DNA of 21,213 bases from positions 1 through 21,213 of the forward strand of contig JAANSK020271158.1 in the NCBI GenBank assembly GCA_011763485.2, in the 5' to 3' direction. The position numbers were made by a program, and so were the translations under genes. Below, piece after piece: positions 1-10,670 of the stretch (the stretch's first letter is position 1; each line of letters opens with the position of its first letter). Source of the stretch: Isoetes engelmannii. Lineage: Eukaryota > Streptophyta > Lycopodiopsida > Isoetales > Isoetaceae. Below the pieces are notes generated by a model. It had not been told where the DNA came from, did no database searches, and saw only the letters and a list, made by a program, of their open reading frames with translations.

Positions 1-114
1 AATATGGCCCCCAATTCATATACAAAAAAAACCCAGGATGCAAAATCTTGACCAAAACATAGGTTAAAAACCCGACCAAAAACAAAAAATGAAATTGGAA
101 TAAAATTCAAAATA
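1..114. other. A-rich sequence left of the Copia-1 coding region
   Basis: This short stretch is A-rich and has an imperfect repeated phrase resembling aaaacccgacc. I see no LTR end, primer binding site or gene here. Similarity to Copia-2 gag starts only at about position 115, so the 5' end of Copia-1 is either cut off by another event near here or lies outside the window. Confidence 0.4.
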
Positions 115-3100
115 GTGGAATGGTGGTTGGTTGCGGATTTGTGGGATCTTGTAGATCCAGAAGCTAATGATGTTGGTTTGATTATTGAAACAAGGTCAGA
201 AAGTTCAGTTAATGCAGGTGAAGGAGAAACTAGTGATGTTAGGCAGACATCGAGAGCAGGAGCAGGGAGATCCAACTTTGCAAAAATCAAGGAAGCTCAA
301 GGAATCATTTGTTGTAAGGTCAGTCCAACAATTCGCTTAAAACTCGTGAATAAATGTCCTACAGACATGTGGGTTTTTCTGTTGAAACATTATGAAGAGA
401 AAACATCCTCTCAATGGGGATGTTGCTGAACTTTTCAATAGATTAGTGAATATCTCTGATAGGAGTCAGGTTTTATAAATATTAGAGCTATAAGTCAAAA
501 TGAAAATCTGTCCCTATTTATCAGAAATATGAGTAAGACTCGAGAAGATGCTCAGAGTATTTAAAAAACTGAGTTTGAACAAAAGAAAATCATGGGAGAA
601 AGGAGAAGAGACAAGTGAGATTCTATATGCTGGAAACAAAGCAAAAAATGAAAGAGAAAGTTGTTTCTATTGTCATGAACCCGAGCATTTCAAGAGTGAC
701 TGCCCTAAACTGAATGCTGAATTTCATTGCTATCATTGTGGAGGAAAGGGGCATGTTGCATCCAAGGGCTCGACACCTAAAGAATATGGAAGGGGCAGAG
801 GAAGAGGAAAGAAAGAAAGAAAGAAACACAAATAATAGAGGAAGAGGGGGAAGAAGACCTTTTGGGATTCATATAACTCAAGAACATGAAGAGGAAGACA
901 AGCAAACAACAAATGAAGAAAATGAGGTAATCTCAACCTTGTCTATAGAACAGGATGAGAACTAATGACATTGAAAATTCGCTTGTAGTTGATAGTGGAG
1001 CTGAGAGATCAGTAGTGCATTCTACTGATCTGCTCACAGATCTCAAGCAAGGAAACATGGAAAACATTCAAGTTGGAAGTGGAGAATTGATGCAAGTATA
1101 AGGAAGGGGATTGCTGCAACTTTTGAATCTTGAAGGAAAAATTGTTAACATAGAAAATGTGTTGTGTGTTCCAGGCATAGTTAAGAATTTGATTTCTGTA
1201 AGCCGGCTAGTTGACTTAGGCTATAGAGTCAATTTTGACTCTGATGGTTGTAAGACCTTTATGAATAATGAATTGAAGTTTTATGCAAGAAGGTGTGGAA
1301 ATCTTTTTCAAATAAAAAAGTCAACATGCAGCAGTGTTAATTCTGTAAACATATCACAAGAAGAATTATGGCATAATAGACTAGCTCACACAAACAGGAA
1401 TAATTTAAAATTGTTGGCTAACCAAGGATGGATTGATTGCAACTGCTTGGAAAATGATAAATCCATTTGTGAGGGGTGTATACTTGGAACATTGAGCAGG
1501 TTACCTTTTGCAAAGGCAAGACAAAGAGCTAGTGAAGTTTTGGAACTTGTACATACCGATTTGTGTGGTCCTTTAAATGTTAAAGGAAGAACCAACAAGA
1601 GATAATTTATAACTTTTATGGATGACTATAGCAGAAAATGTAATTGTTACTGCCTGCAACATAAGTCTCATTTAATAGCTTTCAAACAGTATGTACATGA
1701 GGTAGAAAGAGAAACTGGAAAAAGGTAAAGTGTGTGAGATCAGACCGAGAAGGAGAATACTTATCAACAAAGTTTCAAAGTTTTTTTGCATTGCTAATGG
1801 GATAAGAAGGCAACTTACATGCAGTATAACCCTCAGCAGAATGGAATAGCAGAAAGGAAAAATAGGACCATTATGGATGCTGTTAGATCGATGATCAAGC
1901 ACAGTGGCCTGCCAAACTATCTCCGGGAAGAAGCACTCATGACAGCAATATTCATACAGAATAGGCTTCCAACTTCAAGTCATATTCTTGTAAAGATATA
2001 GACTTTAGCAAATTCAGATCCTATGGTTGTTTAGCCTATTCACATATTCCAGCAGAGGTTAGAAAGAAGCTTGATGACAAAGCAAAAATTGGTTATTTAG
2101 TGGGGTATGATGATGAATCGAATGGTTACAGAATTTTTGTACCACACACCAAACAAATTGTAATTAGTAGAGATGTTGCATTCGATGAAGGAATTCTATA
2201 TAAGGACAGAGTTAGAACATGTACAAAGTATATATCAGACCAGAAGAAGACAAATGAGGTTTGATGTAAACACAGATACAGATGATGAAACAAGCAGTGT
2301 GCACTCAGGCGACAATTCAGTTAAACAATCACAACATATAGATATCAACCCTCCTGAAGAACCAAGGGAGGAACATGTAGAAGCAGACTCAAATAATAAG
2401 CAAGCTTGGTTGTCAGCAATGAATGATGAACTAAGTTCATTTAAGGAGACAAACACATATGATATAGTTGAATGCCCTGATAAGAAAAATGTGGTTGGAT
2501 GCAAATGGTTGTTCAAAATAACAAATTATGCAGATGGCAGCAGGAATTATAACGCAAGATTGGTGGCACAAGGATTCACTCAGAAGAAAGGGATTGACTA
2601 TGATGAAACTTACTCTCCCATAGTCAAGCTTACAAGTTAAAGGGTTTTGCTAAGTCTAGCTAATGCTTTAAACCTTGAATTGCATCACATGGATGTCAAA
2701 ACAACTTTTTTGAATGCTAAGTTGAGAGAGAATATATTCATGAGGCAAGCACCTGGTTTTGAAGAACTAACAAAGTATGGAAACTAAACAGGGCAGTATA
2801 CGGTCTAAAACAATCCCCAAGGGAATGGTATAATTGCATGGATAAATTCCTAAAAGAACAGGGTTTTGAGAAGTTGCAAAATGATGGCAATCTTTATAGG
2901 TTTGGTACACCAGACAACTTCTGTATAATTGCACTTTATGTTGATGACTGCATAATGGCAGCCAACAACATGAGTTGCTTGACACAATGCAAAAATGTAC
3001 TGAAAGCCAGATTTCAAATGTCTAACCTTGGAGACCTCAAAATATTCTTGGATATTGAAATAGAAAACGATCGAGAAAAGAAAATCCTGAGGCTAAAGCA

Positions 3101-4550
3101 GAGTATACACATAGACAACATGTTGAAAAAATTCAGGCTTGAAGACTCTAATCCAGTTAAAACTCCCATAACCCCTGGGCATAGATTGACTGCAGAAAAT
3201 CCATTGACAGAAAATGAAAGGGAAAAAATGGAACATGTACCATACAGGTCATTGATTGGATGCCTTTTGTACTTAGCCAACAGCAAAAGACCTGACATAT
3301 CTTACATTGTGAATGTACTGAGCAGGAGAAATCACAATCCAAGTAAAGACCACTGAATGGCAGGAAAAAGGGTGTTAAGATACTTAAAAGGTGCCAAACA
3401 TCATGGTATCACATTTAACTCAACCGATTTAAAGCTTCAAGCATTTAGTGATGCTGATTGGGCAGGAGATTTGAGTCAACGAAAATCAACATCAGGTTAT
3501 GTACTTTTCCTAGGAGGAGGTGCTATTAATTGGAGATGCAAGAAACAAAGTGTTGTAGCCATGTCTGCTGCAGAAGCAGAATACTCAGCATCCTCATTAG
3601 TTGCCAAAGAAATTACATGGTTGAGAAGGCTACTAGATGAATTAAACTGCATGCAGATTGAGCCTACCAATATCATGACAGATAGCCAAAGTTGCATGGC
3701 AATAGTCAGAAATCTAGTTGATCATGAAAGCACCAAGCATATAGAAATGAACATTCATTTTATTAGGGATCTTGCAGAAAAGGGATATATTGAAATGAAA
3801 TATGTGCATACAAGCCAACAAGTGGCAGACATATTCATAAAAGCTCTCGTAGAATGCAAGTTTGCTCAACTGAGAAACATGTTGAATGTTACTGCAGAAA
3901 AACATGAAGAATGAAATACAGGCCAGCACAGACTTGTTAGAAATAAGTACTGAAGGAGGAATGATGGTTATTTATCATCACTTATTTCATTATGTGAGTA
4001 GATCTTGAATGTTGGATCTAGAAGCTCAGATCACCATCTATGGCTTATAGGTCAAATCTTTGGATTAACCTATGTTGCATAGATAAGAGTGGATCAATGA
4101 GTTGAAGGTTTAATACCTAAAATCGATGAACCATTGAAATTCAAAGGTGTATTCCTAGTTAGGTTTCACTGGTTTAAATTATCTGCATATGCCTGTGGGA
4201 TATATCAATCATCCTATCCAAGAATCTAGGAAGCACCGATTTCTAAAATAGCAGATCCTTCTAGGCGCGAACCGACTGCTAAACTCTTGGAAATCCGGGC
4301 TATAAAGATGGAGCCAAGACCATTCATTGATTATCTGTTGATCCGCAGGAGGAATGGCCCAATGATCAATTGGGGCCCGAGCTGTTCGAGTTTATTTTAG
4401 TGTAATGACTTGAAGTCTATCAAGTCACTACTTGATAGATGCTGGCATTTGATGATTAAGTTAACAATGCTGAGTTCTTGAAGTCATAGATTTGGTGTAT
4501 GAACAAGGTTATAAGTTGAAGAAGTGTATTGTGATCATTTTATTCTAACA
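115..4550 (+). mobile_element. Copia-1: LTR retrotransposon fossil (Ty1/Copia), 5' end missing
   Basis: A Ty1/Copia element in the usual order gag, protease, integrase, reverse transcriptase, RNase H, 3' LTR. The gag region (about 115-835) has a CCHC-type zinc-knuckle region followed by a Gly/Arg-rich tail. Protease is marked by the VDSGAE phrase near 985. The GAG-pre-integrase motif WHNRLAH is near 1368, and the integrase core continues to about 2000. Reverse transcriptase (about 2395-3350) shows ARLVAQGFTQ and the catalytic-loop phrase YVDD. RNase H (about 3357-3850) shows SDADWAGD and the TKHIEM phrase. The element is broken by several disruptions, so it is an inactive relic. No 5' LTR is in the window, so LTR divergence cannot date it; the many breaks suggest it is not recent. 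Its right end abuts Copia-2 integrase sequence. Confidence 0.93.
3962..4550 (+). repeat. 3' LTR of Copia-1
   Basis: The RNase H region is followed by a purine-rich tract (gaaggaggaa, 3952-3961) that fits a polypurine tract. The LTR then starts TGATGG and ends CTAACA, the same six-base ends as the Copia-2 LTR. A TATAAAG box at 4301-4307 could be the old LTR promoter. A small hairpin, CCCAAT/ATTGGG, lies near 4358-4373. The right edge is sharp because the next bases belong to Copia-2 integrase on the other strand. An alternative start is TGTTAG at 3935, which would place the purine tract inside the LTR; I think that less likely. Confidence 0.7.
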
Positions 4551-5888
4551 CTAGTTTCTTCCTTAAGTCATTGCGCACATGAACATATACAAGGCATCCA
4601 TATACTTTATACACATTATAATCAATTTCGTTACTTGAATTGGACCAGAGTTTTTGAGCTACATTACCTTGAAGAGCAGCTGAAAGTAAGTGATTCTGAA
4701 TTATTGTAGCAGTCACTAATGCCTCTTCCCAAAGATAATCAGGTAAACCACTGTGCTTAATCATCGTTCTAACAACATCCATCAATTCCTTCTTTCAGCA
4801 CCATTTTGCTGCGGGCTATATTTGCATGTTGGTTGTCTTTTGATACCATTTGATATACAAAAAAATCTAAACTTGCTGGACAGATATTCACCTCCACGCG
4901 TTGACCTAATGCACTTAACCTTTTTTCCCATCTCTCTTTCTACTTCATGAACATAATGTTCGAATGCAGTAAGTGCTTGACTTTTTCTTTCCAAACAATA
5001 GCACGCACGCTTCCTGCTAAAATCGTCTATAAAGATGATGAAGAAGCGCTTGTTAGTTTTGCTTTTGACGTTTCGGGGTGACATAGGTCGGTGTGAACCG
5101 ATTCAAGTATTTCCTTTGATCTGTGTTCAACCTTATTAAATGGCAGCCTATTAGTTTTCCCAAGCATACAACCCTCACAAAAATGTTTTTTTCTGATTTT
5201 GTAGCAGGGCATGTAATCTAGTCTTTTTGTGCTAAAAACTTGATGTTATTTGCATGTGTATATGCTAATCGATTATGCCATAATTCTGTATCAGCTGTGT
5301 TAATGCTATCACAAGATGAGTTTTCCATCTGAAACAAATTCCCATATCTCTTGGCTAAAAGCTTCAATTCATTATTAAAAAAAATCTTACATGGTTTAGA
5401 ATCAAAGTTGACTTTATAACCCACATCAACCAACTGGCTTACTGAAATAAGATTTTTTATTATGATAGGTACACAAAGGAAACCTTTAATCTCTACAATA
5501 TTTTTCTGCAAATCCATGAGCTGTAATAAACCATTTCCTTCAATTTGTTGCAAGTTCCCACTTTCTACTCGAACATTTCTTGATTTGACCTCCTTCACAT
5601 TTTTGAGCATATCAGTAGTTTGAACTACTGTTCTCTCAACTCCACTATCAACTACAAGAGGATTCATCATATTATTAGCATCATCATCCTTATCAATCAA
5701 AGAAAATGCACTACTTACCAGATTTTCATCCTCAGTTGCTTTTTCTTCATTTTTATCCTCTTGTGTAAGATGGATTCCTTCGTATCTTCTTTTACCCCGA
5801 CCTGCATTTCTAGCTCCTCTTCCTCCTCTATTTCCTTTCCCTCTGCCTCTCCCATAATCCTTAGGAGTTGAACATTTGGTAGCCATAT

Positions 5889-6901
5889 CACTAGAGTTGT
5901 CCCTTCATGAACACGAATGGGTCCATTTGTACACTTTTTTTAAATTCTATTAGAGCTCCAAGATAAAGAATTTGCCTACCATACTCGGACTATGTTGTCC
6001 TCTATGAGTGTACATATAAGGAAAAATTATGCAAAATATAAAAAGCTTCTCTTACCAAGCATAATGTAGAGCCAAAGGCAAATGGGTCAAGTTTATTCTC
6101 GAAGTGTTTAACATTTCTTACATTATTTTGCTAATATGAGTTTACCTAGGAATTCTAATTCTTCCATCTTGTAAACTATGAGATAATAAATCTACCACAA
6201 AAGGTCTTAGAAAAAACTATGGTGGAATTTTTGAGTAAAAATTCCTAGAAGTTTTCTATTCAGAAGTTCTTTATGGAACCATTTGGGTTCTGCAAGGGGT
6301 TAAATTTTAGAAATTGATAGCTACTCCACCTTTTGAAGAAATCAAATGGATTTAAAAAGATGAAGAGTACTTGGTGCGTGTTTCCACTAAAAAATAATAG
6401 TACCTTGACATTCTTGTTCTACTTCGAATACCATGGACATGGAAAGGTTCCTGGATGTCTGTTTTTTCGAAATTCTTCAGAGACCTGACTGGGTCCTCAA
6501 GCACTGAAATTCGTTTTGCTCATAGCTATCTTAATCTTTTAAGAAATCACATGAAACTTAAAAGATGAGTAGTATTTATAGTTTATATCCATAGAAAATT
6601 AATGTTACCTTGAAATTTTTATTTCATGTCGAGTGTCATCAGATCATATCATATCATTAAAGCCATTGAAATAGCTATATTTTTTCAAGATGGAATTGTA
6701 CTAAACTCGTGAAGAAATTTCATGAAGAAATTTATTTTGTTATTGAATATGGTGGTATAACTTCAAGTTAATCTTACAATTCAAGTGTTCAGATTTAAAA
6801 TCTCACAAGTATCAGGGAGAATCAGTCCCTAATATAGAGAAGGGATTGAGGGACCCATACGGGTTTAAAAACCCAAACAGGTTCCTGAGACAACTCTAGT
6901 G
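5889..6901. mobile_element. Non-autonomous TIR DNA transposon inserted in Copia-2 gag
   Basis: The left end reads CACTAGAGTTGTC (5889-5901) and the right end is its exact inverse (6889-6901). Further in, the phrase ATGGGTCC recurs in inverted order (5917-5924 and about 6851-6858), so the inverted repeats are longer but gapped. The flanks are ATAT on both sides (5885-5888 and 6902-6905), compatible with a 4-bp target duplication. A TA duplication with a longer TIR also fits, because the target is palindromic. The Copia-2 gag region is continuous on either side, which confirms an insertion. No transposase or other long ORF is present, so it would depend on a partner. The CACTA-like first bases resemble EnSpm/CACTA elements, but those usually make 3-bp duplications, so the superfamily is open. 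Confidence 0.82.
6301..6645 (+). repeat. Diverged tandem repeat of about 205 bp inside the TIR transposon
   Basis: A block near 6301-6440 (phrases gatagctact, ttttgaagaaatcaaatgg, gtaccttgacattcttgttc) recurs near 6505-6645 in the same order (catagctatc, ttttaagaaatcacatgaaa, ttaccttgaaatttttattt). By eye identity is around 70%. Subterminal or internal repeats of this sort are common in non-autonomous DNA transposons and may be old transposase-binding blocks or a plain duplication. Confidence 0.6.
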
Positions 6902-7681
6902 ATATGGCCTTTTCTTCCACAATTTGAAATAGCTGAATTCATTTGTAAGCTTTATGTTTCTTTTCAGTATAAAAGATTTTATTAGGATCATCATTCTCCC
7001 TATTTATTTTCTTCTGCTCATTCAGTTCTGAGCATACTTTTTGCATCTTCCCTTGTTTTACTTATGTTTCTTATAAATAGAGCTAATTGTTCACTTTATG
7101 AAACAACCCTAGATATTTGAAGAACTTGGCTTGTATCATATACGTTACACCAGCTCCAGCCAAATCGGCTATTATGTTATCAAACTTATTGAAGAATTCC
7201 ATCACATCTCTATCTTCCTTTAATTTTAACCCTCTTAACTCCTTCTCAAGTTAATCAATTTGTGAAGATGTTTTCTGCTCATAATTTTTTAGTGTAAACT
7301 TTCACATTTCTCTAGGTGATTTTTACATCAACTTGAGTCTAATAGTGGGACTCAAGTTACAGCATATGATCCCTTGTGCCTCCTTGAATTTGGCATACAA
7401 TGGCCTCCCTGTTGCAGTGCCCAAAGCACCCCTTTCAGAACTTCCTTCACCTGCAAGATTAGCTTCAACATTCACAGGACTCTCGGATCTAGATCTAGTA
7501 AGTATATGAAAACCAACATCTCCTCCTTCAGGGTCAACTATATCCCATTAATCCTTGACCTTCAACACATGTTTAATGGAGTCTTTCCATACTTGAAAGC
7601 CAACTCCTCCCTTAAACACTTCAATAGTGCTTAGCATACTTGCTACAAAACAACTAGATATGATTCAAAATGATCTTTCCT

Positions 7682-7693
7682 GCTCTGATACCA
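7682..7693 (-). other. Primer binding site of Copia-2 (initiator tRNA-Met type)
   Basis: On the - strand the bases read TGGTATCAGAGC, the sequence complementary to the 3' end of plant initiator tRNA-Met that most plant Copia elements use to prime minus-strand DNA synthesis. It lies one base after the CA that ends the LTR. This fixes the orientation of Copia-2 and its LTR boundary. Confidence 0.85.
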
Positions 7694-7694
7694 A

Positions 7695-8653
7695 TGTTAG
7701 ATATCTTAAAATGTTGAAATCCACAAGCTTGATCACAATACTAACTCAAACCCAATGGATATTCAACTACTAGAACTATTATCCAAATGAAACTTTCAAT
7801 AGTTTAAAATATAGAAGAAAAATACATGAGTCAATAAAACAACCTTTATTTGCTACAGTGTACTGCGTAGTGCACTGTTCATTTGTGATCACTTCAAACT
7901 AGACCTATACTCGGCAAGCTCAGGCATGATCCATTCACAGTTGGATCATCCAATACATTAGAATGAATGCCTATCTATATTCTTCTAATTAAGTAGAAGC
8001 AATCCCGGCCGACTTGGAGTCGGCAAATGGTGTTTGCTTTCGTTCTATTTTGAATAGACTTTACCTCCATAAACTTAGCCTTAACCTCCTCCTCGAATAT
8101 CTATACATGTTCAACTTCCCTTTAACCTAGTAATCATGTTAAACCATGTTAATCCCTAGCTCATGTTCATCAATCTTCATAGTACCAACTCTCAATGGCT
8201 TAACCATGATCATTTCGTCCCACAACTGCTCAATATGAATAAGATAAAATATTCATAGTGCATATGTTTTCCATAACTTTGTAGAACAAGATAAAATGTT
8301 CATGAAACTGCAGTTCAGTTTATATTGTGCATTTGCATCATCATACCATAAATGTGATAAACACATTCAAGATCAATATCTAACAAAAACATCAATTGCC
8401 TCCAGAGGACTCGGAACACTAAGTCAACAACTAAGATGGGAAACAATGAAAATTTGTGTTGTAGACATTATGATAGATAATACACCCCTCAGAGTGCATG
8501 AACTGAATTGATCACGAGGTGCAGGTAACAGATGGTGGACCTGTATATCCAAAGCATAAAGAAGATCTTTGTTCTGTGTCTTGTTTATCTCTTTGGTAGC
8601 CCTAAAGGGCCCTCTATCCTCCATGTTAGGTGATATGGAAGGCTTTTCCATCA
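7695..8653 (-). repeat. 5' LTR of Copia-2 (about 959 bp)
   Basis: The inner edge is set by the primer binding site: CTAACA (read on the - strand) is followed by one base and then TGGTATCAGAGC. The outer edge is inferred from TGATGG on the - strand at 8653-8648, which matches the start of the Copia-1 LTR. Apart from these ends the two LTRs show little similarity by eye and differ in length (about 589 and 959 bp). They therefore belong to different subfamilies, or the longer one holds inserted sequence. The outer edge is the less certain one. Confidence 0.55.
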
Positions 8654-8669
8654 AGGCTTATATTATCTA

Positions 8670-8698
8670 CTAGTTACGGTGCCCAGCGTTGCTGGGCA
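8670..8698 (-). mobile_element. Helitron 3' terminus (hairpin plus CTAG), element extends rightward
   Basis: Read on the - strand, a perfect 8-bp stem (TGCCCAGC ... GCTGGGCA, three-base loop, 8698-8680) is followed six bases later by CTAG at 8673-8670 and a host T (A on +, 8669). Helitrons end in a short GC-rich hairpin followed by CTRR and insert between A and T, so this fits a 3' end. The body would run to the right. No Rep/helicase coding is seen, and I could not find a convincing 5' TC end, so length is unknown. A palindrome in a minisatellite is the alternative. Confidence 0.6.
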
Positions 8699-8987
8699 AA
8701 ATTTGGGAACCTGTATATGTTAAAAATGTATAAACGAAAAGCTGGGCATACGCTAGGCATCATTTGGGAATCTATATACTTGTAATGAAAGCTGGACATA
8801 ATTTGGAAACATGCATATGTTGAAAACATGTAAATGAAAAGCCGCACTGCATAATGTGTGGTGCTTTTGTATTATAAGATTGATCAACTGGGCAGGCTTC
8901 GAAACTTATATATGTTGAAACCTGGAAGTAAAAATCCAACATGCATAGTGTGCCATGCTTTTGTGTTGTTAGATTGATCAACATTAT
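8692..8987 (+). repeat. Degenerate minisatellite with 50-bp and 96-bp steps
   Basis: The phrase CTGGGCA or CTGGACA starts repeat units at 8692, 8742, 8792 and 8888. Each is followed by atttgggaa-like and tatatgttgaaaa-like segments and an aatgaaaag-like end. The last two units are longer and share a tail containing tgcttttgt and agattgatcaac (8888 and 8982 ends). The first unit overlaps the Helitron-like hairpin. Such repeats are often found near Helitron 3' ends. Confidence 0.72.
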
Positions 8988-9027
8988 GCAATTTGTTGAT
9001 ATAACAATTCAAACGTCATTTTGTAAG

Positions 9028-9162
9028 CTTTTACCCCATGCCCTTAAAATTTTTAGAATTCTTGAAAATTTGGCTCAAATCTTTTACCCCATGCCCTTAA
9101 ATTTTTAGAATTCTTGAAGATTTTGGCTCAAACATTTGTCTTCGAGGCTTTTACCCATGCCC
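9028..9162 (+). repeat. Tandem repeat of 53 bp, two full units plus a partial third
   Basis: Unit one (9028-9080) and unit two (9081-9133) both start cttttaccccatgccctt and end in ttggctcaaa. A third partial unit, cttttacccatgccc, starts at 9148. The units are nearly identical, so this duplication is younger than the minisatellite to its left. No gene is visible here. Confidence 0.82.
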
Positions 9163-9164
9163 TT

Positions 9165-9388
9165 TCGGCCACCAGACTCTCTCTTCTGGGGCATGGTATT
9201 TGAGGGCCTACTGTTAGGGTTTTTCCTCCCACGTGGGGGTTTTTTCATCCCAGTAGTAGGGATCCACTGTACAATTACATCGTTTATTTTTTGGTGTTGG
9301 GTTTTGGCTTTTGGTTGTTCTCTGCATGTACCGTCTCATAGGCCTTTGGCCTCCGTGGACGTTAAAATAAACTTCCTTCCTTCCTTCT
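9165..9388 (+). other. T/G-rich segment ending in (CTTC)n; possible retroelement relic
   Basis: The segment is rich in ggttttt and ttttgg phrases and includes a small inverted pair (cctcccacgtggggg). It ends in a CTTC microsatellite at 9372-9387. Similar T/G-rich regions occur in LTRs and in 3' ends of non-LTR elements, but I cannot assign a family. The 84-codon open frame here has low-complexity hydrophobic content and no recognisable domain. Confidence 0.3.
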
Positions 9389-9597
9389 AATCTGAGATAC
9401 AGAAATTCCTTGAATGTTAGCCTATCTAATCCACGTGGCTGGCCACATCAGATCCATTAGATCTATTAATTATTAATCTCATGACTATGAGGTGGCATAT
9501 GCTTACATAGAATTAGCTCCTTTAAAGTTTCAGAGGTTACCACAACGTTGTTCCTTAGAAAGTTTGATTTATCTCTTCTTCCTCTTCCTTTTTTGTC
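9389..9597. other. Intergenic, no feature seen
   Basis: Ordinary AT-rich sequence with pyrimidine runs toward its right end (tcttcttcctcttcc). I see no gene, terminal repeat or structured element. Confidence 0.5.
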
Positions 9598-10670
9598 TTT
9601 TTTTTTTTTTTTTTTGGCCGTGAGTTGGAGGGATGGCCATGCCCACCCACCCCTAGCAGACTAACAAACCCCTTTCACAACCTGCTGCTATAGGAGGAAG
9701 CTGACACTCACTTCTTCACTGGCACTACTGGGGCTGTCGTTCAGAAAATCCCGTCGCATATGACAGTCCTATTAGGCCGCATGTGGTCCTGGAGAATCCA
9801 GTCCACCACAACGAGAGGCTTGCATAACTACCCACTTGACGAGCCAGAACTTGCAACTGCAAGCGGCTGCGTTTAGCAAAATGAGCCTGTTCTCGCAGGA
9901 TCATCAAATAGAGGCGTCGTTGTGCACGACGAATATCCAAAAACCTAGGCCTTTGCAAGGCATCTGGGACATACCAGAGATGGAATCCCCGCCTGTCACA
10001 ATTGTAGGCTGCTCCTACTAGAACAGGATCCATAGCTCAAGCTAGCAAGCTCCTGCTGAGGCACCAGGAGGGGAAAGAAGAGGTCCATAAAAATTAGAGG
10101 TCTACAAAATCCTACTGTGCCCCCCCCTCTCTCCCCCTCCACAACTTGTAACACTACTTACTAGACCTAGATATTAATACAACAGCCTTGCTAGACCATC
10201 CTATCCCTCACCCTTGCCCTATAGACCTTCCCTTTAAGGACGACAGGACTGTAGCTACCACCTAAGGCCCATTCTCAAGGTAACTTTAACATGTACATGA
10301 CCGATAATCCACCCACGAAGACACACCCACTGTGCTCAATAAGCAGAGTAAAAGCAAAAGAAGTCTCACCCCACTCAAAGACCCCCTCCGCAGTACTATC
10401 AAGACCAAAACTTATCCTAGAGGAAGCACATTGCAACTAAGCCATAGATTCCAAATAGATGGACCTCTGCCAAATACATGAACCTCTGTCTACCTTTACA
10501 AATATCCGAATTCCACGCCTATCCAATGCAAACGCAAATCCAAATTTGTGCTCACCAACTATCATTTTGCCCTCCCTAGACAGAAGGGGATTCCGCCAAG
10601 ATGAGACAGTCACATGGTGAGAGCACGAAGGCGAAATAGGATCGTCCAATATACTGATAGGAGAAAAATC
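9598..10670 (-). other. Segment with a poly(A)-like end on the - strand; possible retroposed sequence
   Basis: A run of 18 T at 9598-9615 is a poly(A) tail if the segment is read on the - strand. Upstream of that tail (to the right) the sequence is richer in GC than its surroundings and holds two small - strand open frames: 10649-10437 (70 codons) and 10033-9725 (102 codons, Arg-rich, beginning MDPVLVGAAYNCDRRGFHLW). I recognise no domain in either. The layout suggests a 5'-truncated LINE, a SINE-like copy or a processed pseudogene. No matching target duplication was found, so the right boundary is a guess set by the start of the next repeat. Confidence 0.3.

Larger units (their letters stand above)
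4551..8653 (-). mobile_element. Copia-2: partial LTR retrotransposon fossil, interrupted by a DNA transposon
   Basis: A second Ty1/Copia element, related to Copia-1, read from right to left: 5' LTR (8653-7695), primer binding site (7693-7682), start of gag (to about 6906), a foreign insertion (6901-5889), then the end of gag with a Gly/Arg-rich tail (near 5870-5770), protease (VDSGVE phrase near 5640), the pre-integrase motif ELWHNRLAY (near 5285) and integrase to about 4551. Reverse transcriptase and RNase H are not present in the window. If Copia-1 inserted into Copia-2, they would lie left of position 1. It is broken by several disruptions. The N-terminal gag phrase VDPEGGDVGF near 7530 parallels VDPEANDVGL of Copia-1, which shows common family origin. 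Confidence 0.88.

Noticed and set aside
3935-3961. TGTTAG at 3935 as the start of the Copia-1 3' LTR
   Set aside because: The purine tract at 3952-3961 and the TGATGG start shared with the Copia-2 LTR support 3962 instead, though the choice is not certain.
8692-9162. CRISPR-like array
   Set aside because: The units are degenerate, adjoin without unique spacers, and the setting is a plant nuclear genome; these are minisatellites.
9136-9390. 84-codon open frame rich in Phe, Leu and Gly
   Set aside because: Its composition follows the T/G-rich repeat, and it has no plausible start or domain.
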